The translations under genes and the position numbers were made by a program. 64,000 bases of DNA from CAYJHC01 sp964369465 (GTDB lineage Bacteria; Bacillota; Clostridia; Peptostreptococcales; Anaerovoracaceae). This document shows positions 54,798 to 61,200 of this stretch, piece after piece. Position 1 is the stretch's first letter. The number at the start of each line of letters is the position of its first letter. The notes below the pieces were generated by a model. The model worked only from the letters and a program-made list of their open reading frames with translations, was not told where the DNA came from and did no database searches. The DNA lies in contig CAYJEX010000001.1 of NCBI GenBank assembly GCA_964369465.1, positions 1-64,000 of the forward strand. Direction: 5' to 3'.

Positions 54798-55859
54798 TCA
54801 TACACTTACAATGTTATAACCTGCCGCCTTAATCATTCTATTCATAACCGCAAATCCTATTCCATCTTTGTCACTAAGTGCTCCTGCAACAATTAAATCT
54901 ACTTTTTTCTTGTCAAGTTCTCTTACTTGTCCATAAAATTGATTTGCTGCTTCTATAGAAGCTTTTTCTTCAAAGAGAATCACTCCTACTTGAAGTCCAG
55001 CTGCTTCGTTTTCTTCCTTCAATCGTTCTATTTCAATCAACACTTTATCTCTTCGTCCTTCAATTACGATCATTTCGGCCTCTGGCGCATAATGCTTATA
55101 TTTCATTCCAGGAGATTTTGGTGAAATTTCAGCAAGGTTGGTATTTATGATGTCTTCTTCTTTACTACTCTTCTCAATTAAACTTGGATGATAAATTGCA
55201 TCCCCTGCTATTTTTTCTTTTATATTTTCTAAAGTAATTGTCCCAGGCCTCAATATTGTGGGAATCTCTCCCGAAATATCTAAAACTGTTGATTCTATTC
55301 CAACTCTACAATCTTCTCCAATTAATATTCCGTCAATTATACCTTCTAAATCTTCAATAACATGACTTGCTTTTGTTGGGCTAGGTCTTCCCGAAATATT
55401 TGCACTTGGAGCTGCTATAGGGCATCCTGCCTGTCTAATTAATTCAAGCGCAATTATGTTGTCAGGCATCCGAACAGCTACTGTTTCCAATCCACCTGTT
55501 GTTTCCTTTGGAACATTCTTATTTTTTTTCGCGACTAAAGTAAGTGGTCCTGGCCAGAAGTTCTCAATCAGTTTCTCCGCAATCGGAGATACTTCAAGTA
55601 TTACTTTTTCGATGTCTTCTTTTTTAGATATATGAACTATCATTGGGTTATCAGAAGGCCTTCCTTTTGCTTCGTATATTTTCTTTACTGCGTTTGAATC
55701 CAAAGCATTTGCCCCAAGTCCATATACCGTCTCTGTAGGAAAGGCAACAAGCCCTCCATCAGAAATTATCTTTGCAGCCTTGATAATATTGTGTTTGTCC
55801 TCGTTGTTATTTAACTTTTTTTTATCTTTTACATTGAAAAGAAATGTTTTTTTTGCCAT
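54798..55859 (-). CDS. tsaC: L-threonylcarbamoyladenylate synthase (Sua5/YwlC)
   Basis: TsaC makes threonylcarbamoyl-AMP, the first step to t6A. VAFPTETVYGLGANAL, YEAKGRPSDNPMIVHIS, FWPGPLTLVAKK, VAVRMPDN and AAPSANISGRPSPT are typical. After the catalytic domain a Sua5 C-terminal domain (PGMKYKHYAPEAE) extends it to 353 residues. Together with the tsaEBD operon at 10.5-13.5 kb, it completes the pathway. Confidence 0.97.
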   Translation of the reverse strand: MAKKTFLFNVKDKKKLNNNEDKHNIIKAAKIISDGGLVAFPTETVYGLGANALDSNAVKKIYEAKGRPSDNPMIVHISKKEDIEKVILEVSPIAEKLIENFWPGPLTLVAKKNKNVPKETTGGLETVAVRMPDNIIALELIRQAGCPIAAPSANISGRPSPTKASHVIEDLEGIIDGILIGEDCRVGIESTVLDISGEIPTILRPGTITLENIKEKIAGDAIYHPSLIEKSSKEEDIINTNLAEISPKSPGMKYKHYAPEAEMIVIEGRRDKVLIEIERLKEENEAAGLQVGVILFEEKASIEAANQFYGQVRELDKKKVDLIVAGALSDKDGIGFAVMNRMIKAAGYNIVSV

Positions 55860-55867
55860 TATCTTTC

Positions 55868-55978
55868 CTTATTCTTATACTGCACTTAGTCTGAGTTGCA
55901 CATCAAAAGAAAATTTATATGGTTTTTCATCAAACAAAATTATTCTTATGCTACACTTAATCTAAGTTTCACACTCTA
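55868..55978. repeat. Imperfect direct repeats between tsaC and prfA
   Basis: TATTCTTATACTGCACTTAG and TATTCTTATGCTACACTTAA recur about 75 bases apart, each followed by TCTRAGTTKCAC, and a shorter TATACTGCACATTCTAAG follows. No function is apparent. Confidence 0.4.
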
Positions 55979-56034
55979 TACTGCACATTCTAAGTTGTAT
56001 ACTCTTTATTACATATTTTACCCAATATATATAT

Positions 56035-57102
56035 CTAAAACTTTTTCATCTTTTCAGCTTGATCCATAGTGATTAAGCCATCTATAATTTCATCCATATC
56101 TCCATCTAAAAATGTTTCCAATCTATATATTGTTGTTCCTGTTCTATGTTCTGAAACTCTGCCTTGCTGGAAATTATACGTTCTAATTCTCTCACTTCTA
56201 TCACCTGATCCAACTTGACTTTTCCTTTGATCTGCAATTTCTTTGTTTTGTTCTTGAAGTTTTATATCATATAGTCTAGCCCTAAGAACTTTAAATGCTT
56301 TCTCTTTGTTCTTAATCTGCGATTTTTCGTCTTGACATGTAACAACAAGTCCTGTTGGTTCATGTGTAAGTCTAACAGCTGAATCAGTAGTATTTACACT
56401 TTGCCCTCCATTGCCTGACGATCGATATACATCTACTCTCACATCATTTGGATCAACTTCGATTTCAACATCATCAACTTCAGGAAGAACTGCGACTGTA
56501 GCTGCTGAAGTATGAACTCTTCCACTTGATTCTGTTTCTGGAACTCTCTGCACTCTATGCGTTCCACTCTCATATTTTAATCTTGAATATGCACCGTTCC
56601 CTTTAATTAACATCACAGCTTCTTTTATTCCACCTATACCTGTATCATTTAATTCCATCATTTCTGTCTTCCAGCCATGCCTTTCTGCATACCTAGAATA
56701 CATTCTAAGTAGATCACTTCCAAACAACGCTGCTTCATCGCCCCCTGTTCCAGCTCTAACCTCTAGAATTACATTTTTACTGTCGTTAGGGTCTTTTGGA
56801 AGAAGCAATATCTTTAGTTGAGCTTCTATTGGTTCTACTTGTTTCTCCAATTGTGCTAATTCCTCTTTTGCCATTTCCCAAAGTTCTTTATCTAATCCTG
56901 ACTCATCTAGCATTTCTTTTGTTTCTACTATTCCGTCCTTAACTTTTTTATATTCTCTATATTTGTTTACAATAGGTTCCATGTCACTCATTTCTTTTAC
57001 AAGTTTCTTCCAGACTTCTTGGTCCGAAATTATTGTAGGGTCAGAAACCTTTAAAGACAATTCATCATACTTATCTGTAATAAAATCTAATTTATCAAAC
57101 AT
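56035..57102 (-). CDS. prfA: Peptide chain release factor 1
   Basis: RF1 ends translation at UAA and UAG. The recognition tripeptide is PET (VPETESSG), the PxT class, and GGQ lies in SSGNGGQSVNTTD. The 355 residues are normal, and GAAGGAG precedes ATG. No prmC methyltransferase gene follows it, which is the usual neighbour. Confidence 0.98.
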   Translation of the reverse strand: MFDKLDFITDKYDELSLKVSDPTIISDQEVWKKLVKEMSDMEPIVNKYREYKKVKDGIVETKEMLDESGLDKELWEMAKEELAQLEKQVEPIEAQLKILLLPKDPNDSKNVILEVRAGTGGDEAALFGSDLLRMYSRYAERHGWKTEMMELNDTGIGGIKEAVMLIKGNGAYSRLKYESGTHRVQRVPETESSGRVHTSAATVAVLPEVDDVEIEVDPNDVRVDVYRSSGNGGQSVNTTDSAVRLTHEPTGLVVTCQDEKSQIKNKEKAFKVLRARLYDIKLQEQNKEIADQRKSQVGSGDRSERIRTYNFQQGRVSEHRTGTTIYRLETFLDGDMDEIIDGLITMDQAEKMKKF

Positions 57103-57125
57103 TTTTTCTCCTTCTTTACTTTAAA

Positions 57126-57157
57126 AAAAGGAGTTCAAGTAAACTCTAAACTCCTTT
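57126..57157 (-). terminator. Terminator after the zinc-ribbon membrane protein gene
   Basis: AAAAGGAGTT and AACTCCTTTT pair across about 12 bases, with T-rich sequence beyond. Confidence 0.6.
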
Positions 57158-57175
57158 TGTTTTTTATCACACTAG

Positions 57176-57811
57176 CTAGCTATTCTTGTTTTTTACTGCA
57201 CCAACTAAGAACAATATAGGCAATACTGAATTTAAAATCATAGACATTATTCCTATTATAATAACAAATATATTTGTCATTGCCACTCCCACGATTAAGG
57301 GAAAGCTTACAATAACCAAATTAATAATTCCAAATACCATGCATAGATTTGCTTTGTCTTTCCTTTCAGAGAACACTATTCCTATTATTCCTGTGGTAAG
57401 CATTGTTATGGCGGATATAAAATTAATTATTATCGAATATATAGCATATTCGTATGGCATACTTAGCTCCCACAAAATATATTCGAGTTCTCTAATTGTA
57501 AGTAGATTCCCTAATCCACCTAATATCGCCATCCCTCCAAATACAACCATGATGATTCCTACTACTTTTAGAAATTTTCTTCCTCTAAGTGTTTTAGAAT
57601 TGTTCATCACAACTTGATTAGTCGTATCATATGGAATTGCGTTTTGTTCTGTTTTCGAAGAAACAGCGGCATTATTTATTTCGTTTATTGCTTGGAATGA
57701 TGTTACTTCTACGACATTCTTCTGTTCTCCTGTAGATGGGTACTCTGTTCCACAGTTTCTACAAAAAAACTCGTTTTCATTTTTCTTTCTTCCACAATTT
57801 AGACAAATCAT
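57176..57811 (-). CDS. Zinc-ribbon membrane protein
   Basis: An N-terminal zinc ribbon (CLNCG...CRNCG) is followed by a linker and four hydrophobic segments (about residues 78-205). Such double-domain proteins are common in clostridia; their function is not known. The GGAGAAAAA site is good. It lies between rpmE and prfA but appears to be a separate unit. Confidence 0.8.
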   Translation of the reverse strand: MICLNCGRKKNENEFFCRNCGTEYPSTGEQKNVVEVTSFQAINEINNAAVSSKTEQNAIPYDTTNQVVMNNSKTLRGRKFLKVVGIIMVVFGGMAILGGLGNLLTIRELEYILWELSMPYEYAIYSIIINFISAITMLTTGIIGIVFSERKDKANLCMVFGIINLVIVSFPLIVGVAMTNIFVIIIGIMSMILNSVLPILFLVGAVKNKNS

Positions 57812-57891
57812 TTTTTCTCCATTCTTTCGTTATTGCATACACTTTATTTTTTGAGCCAAATATCATCAACTAGTTTGTATTTTGTAAATAA

Positions 57892-57915
57892 AATGCCTGT
57901 AACTATACAGGCATT
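57892..57915 (-). terminator. Terminator after rpmE
   Basis: AATGCCTGTA and TACAGGCATT form a perfect ten-pair stem with loop ACTA, and TTTATTT follows on the minus strand. Confidence 0.9.
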
Positions 57916-57920
57916 CACAT

Positions 57921-58121
57921 TTAGTCCATGTTGTATTTTGTCTTGAACTTCTCAACTCGCCCACCTCTATGTGTGAACTTTTGTTGTCCTGTAAAGAACG
58001 GATGGCACGACGAACAAATTTCAAGCCTGATTTCTTCATTCAATGATTTTGTTTCAAATGTGTTTCCGCATGCGCAAGTTACTTTACATTCCTTATAGTT
58101 AGGATGGATTCCTTCCTTCAT
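57921..58121 (-). CDS. rpmE: 50S ribosomal protein L31
   Basis: L31 bridges the subunits. This is the zinc-binding (C+) type: HPNYKECKVTCACGN, then CSSCHPFFTGQQKF. 66 residues. AGAGGT precedes ATG. It stands at the head of the prfA-tsaC region as in Bacillus. Confidence 0.98.
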   Translation of the reverse strand: MKEGIHPNYKECKVTCACGNTFETKSLNEEIRLEICSSCHPFFTGQQKFTHRGGRVEKFKTKYNMD

Positions 58122-58164
58122 GCTATTACCTCTTTCTATTCGTAATATTTTATATCATCAAATT

Positions 58165-58193
58165 ATTGTATCATTCTTTTGATTGTTTTGCAA
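58165..58193 (-). promoter_or_regulatory. Promoter of rpmE
   Basis: On the minus strand TTGCAA, 17 bases, then TACAAT. Confidence 0.6.
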
Positions 58194-58213
58194 TATCTTT
58201 TTTAATTTTTGCA

Positions 58214-61200
58214 CTATCGTTTCTTGAAATAGATAACTGCACCTGCTGCCACTAACATAGCAACTACTATAACTGCAATGTACTGCCACGAATCTGCAAG
58301 CGATAAACCGTCATTTTTTTCAGGGTCTTTTTCTCCAGGTTTTGTAGTTGCTTCGCTGTTATTATCGTCGCTTATTTCAGAATCTTTTACATCAGCTGAT
58401 TTTGTTGTTCCACTATCGTTATAACCACTTTCCCAGGTGTTTTCCTCTTCAGGTTTTGTAGTTGTTTCGCTGTCATCGTCATTGCCAGATGGTTTGTAAG
58501 TACCTGTTTGAATAGCATTCATAAATTCAGTTTTTGCTATTTCAAGGGCAGCAATCGCTTCTGTCACCTCTGTGTTTGTTGTTGCCGTTTTTGCAGTATT
58601 CTCAGCCGTTGCAATCGCATTATTAAATGTCGTCATCGCATCCTTTGATACAAATTTTGTACCACTTGCAACACTGCTCGGTTTGCCATCATTTACAATT
58701 ATACCTTTTTTAGCGGCCTTCGCAGCATCTATTATTGTTTGCAATGCTGTTGTATCTGCCGTAACATACAGTGTTCCTGCTTTGTAGGTGATGTTGTAGT
58801 TTCCTATATCTCCACCTGTAACAGTTCCGCCGCTTGGGGTAATGGTGTATTCTCCTGCTGTGTTCATGCTTACAGCAGGGTTTTCCATAAAGGTAACACC
58901 CGAAATTGTCTCACCAGGTATAAATCCGTTCGGTGTGAATGTAAAGTCTGGTTTTTTAGTGTTTATAAAGGCTTGAACATCATCGGCTATCACTGTCGCA
59001 TTTGCTTTTTCAATCTCAAAGCCTACGGTGCGTGTCCCTGCATAAGTGTTGGCACTGTCACCAGTCACTGTCAAGATAAGATTATATGTGCCTGCATTTG
59101 TTGGTGCAGTTTCTGTTCTTGTGTAGCTTGTGTCGCCACGTCCCTCATACTCTCGTTTTACGCTTATCCCTGTTACTGTCAGACTATCTACCATGTTTAC
59201 AAAAGTCGGTGCGCCCCTATAGGCATGTTCGTCACCGTCATACTTTGCATTTGCCATTACTGCGTTGATTTCAATTGGAGTTTTGCTTATCGTTTTTACC
59301 GTAAGGACCACAGGGTCTGCGAACTCATAGTTGTCAGTAGTAATCTTGATATTTACTGTTGCACTTTGCCCTGCTACTGCTGCATCTGCAATATTTATCG
59401 GAAGTTTACTCTCCAAGATATTCGCTGTCATAGGCTCTACGCTAAATATACCACTATTGTCTACTACACTTTCAACCACATAAGAAATTGTGCCATAGCT
59501 TTGCCCATCGCTTAAATTTGGTAGTAAGCTGCGTAAATCGAAGCTATAAACTTTTGCATTGCCTTCGACTACCGATAATTCTTGTGCTGTGCCTGTTTTT
59601 TTCGCTTGTGTAATATTGGCAGCTGCAAAGGTAGGTTGTTTTGTTGGCGGTATGTAATATTTTGCATGTATTCCGCCTACAGAATAATCATCTACTGTAA
59701 TAGCAATACCATTTGCTACCTCTGCACTTGCAAAGCTTACTGTACCACTTTGCACTTCTACCTTATCACTTACTAAAGCACCAACTAATGTCGGTTCTGT
59801 AGCTACTTCTGCGTCAACAGTGCCATCATATGTCTTATCGTTAACTGTACCATCTGCACTCCAAGTAAGTGGTTTAGCTTTCAATGTAACCTTAGCACTT
59901 TCAGAGTGATCTGACATGTTATTACTTCCAACATATTTTGCAGTGATGGTATTAGAACCTATTGCAAGTTGTTTGTTTGATGTGTCTATTGTAAACGTTA
60001 CCTCATTACCGATTGTCACATTCTCTGCTGCTGTAATTTGCGTACTTCCGATAAATAATGCCATTTGGTTTGGATTCGGAGCCGCAATCGAAAACATTTG
60101 CATTCTAGATGCCTTGGTCGTATCATTCGCCACCTTAGGTGTGACTTTCACCGTGATACTTTCGCCGTAAGTGAAAGTATCAGTTACAGTTCCACCATTC
60201 GATACTTTGAGTCCTCCGTCAAAGTCAGTATCTGACATTACAATGTTAAAGTTCTTTGTAATAGCTGTAGCTCCTGGTTTAGTGATATTAACATCTGCAA
60301 GACCTACATTAATATTTTCTTCATAGCCTATTGTCCATGACTCTCCGTCAGTGTCAGCACTTAACTCAAAAGGATTCCCAAGTATCTCGATAAGTAGTGC
60401 TGGCTTAATTTCAGCACCTGTATATTTTTGATCCGGAATAGCTTTTATATACTCATCTAATAAAGTAGATGTTTTGAACACTCCCTCACCCGCAAGCGTG
60501 CCACTACCCACAATCTCACCATGATTTTGCAGTGTTCCATCATTTGTTAAGCTTGCACCTGCAGCAATTGTTAATGTAACATTTTTGCCAACAGTTAAAG
60601 TATTGCCACTTTCAATTGTCAGTGTGCTTCCTGTCTTTATTTCAGCATCGGTGTTTAGTGCAGGACTTTTATATACCTTGCCGATATTTCCCTCGTAGAT
60701 AATTCCCGACCAGTCGCTTTGGTTAGTTTTGTCCCCAATGCTGCTTGAATAGATGAATGCCGAGCCAGGGTTGCCACCCTCTGCAGTTGAAAAATTGCCT
60801 GCAGCACCATCGGCACCACTACCTCCACCGATACCATCAGCTTCTCCATATCCTGTAGCGTTTACTGTACCGCCACTTATGATTATTGTACCGCCATCAC
60901 CGTTAGGGCCACTACCAATTCCTGCACCATAAACCTTGTCAACATAGGTGCCGTTATTTGTGCCACCTATAGCATTCACTATGCCCCCGGTTATTGTAAT
61001 TATATTATTGTCACAGTTCTGGCCACTACCGATACCTGCCCCTGTTGCATCAGTTCCCCAATCAGTTTTACCACCGGTAGCAGTTATTGTGCCGCCACTG
61101 ATTGTAATTTCACTGCCAATTATATTACCATAGTAATCATAACCACTTCCTATGCCAGCAGCACCATTGCCTCCTGTAGCATTTACTGTACCACCACTGA

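Noticed and set aside
58739..59515. Plus-strand 258-codon frame with many cysteines
   Set aside because: It lies opposite the Ig-like and MBG domains of the surface protein; codon use and composition look like a shadow.
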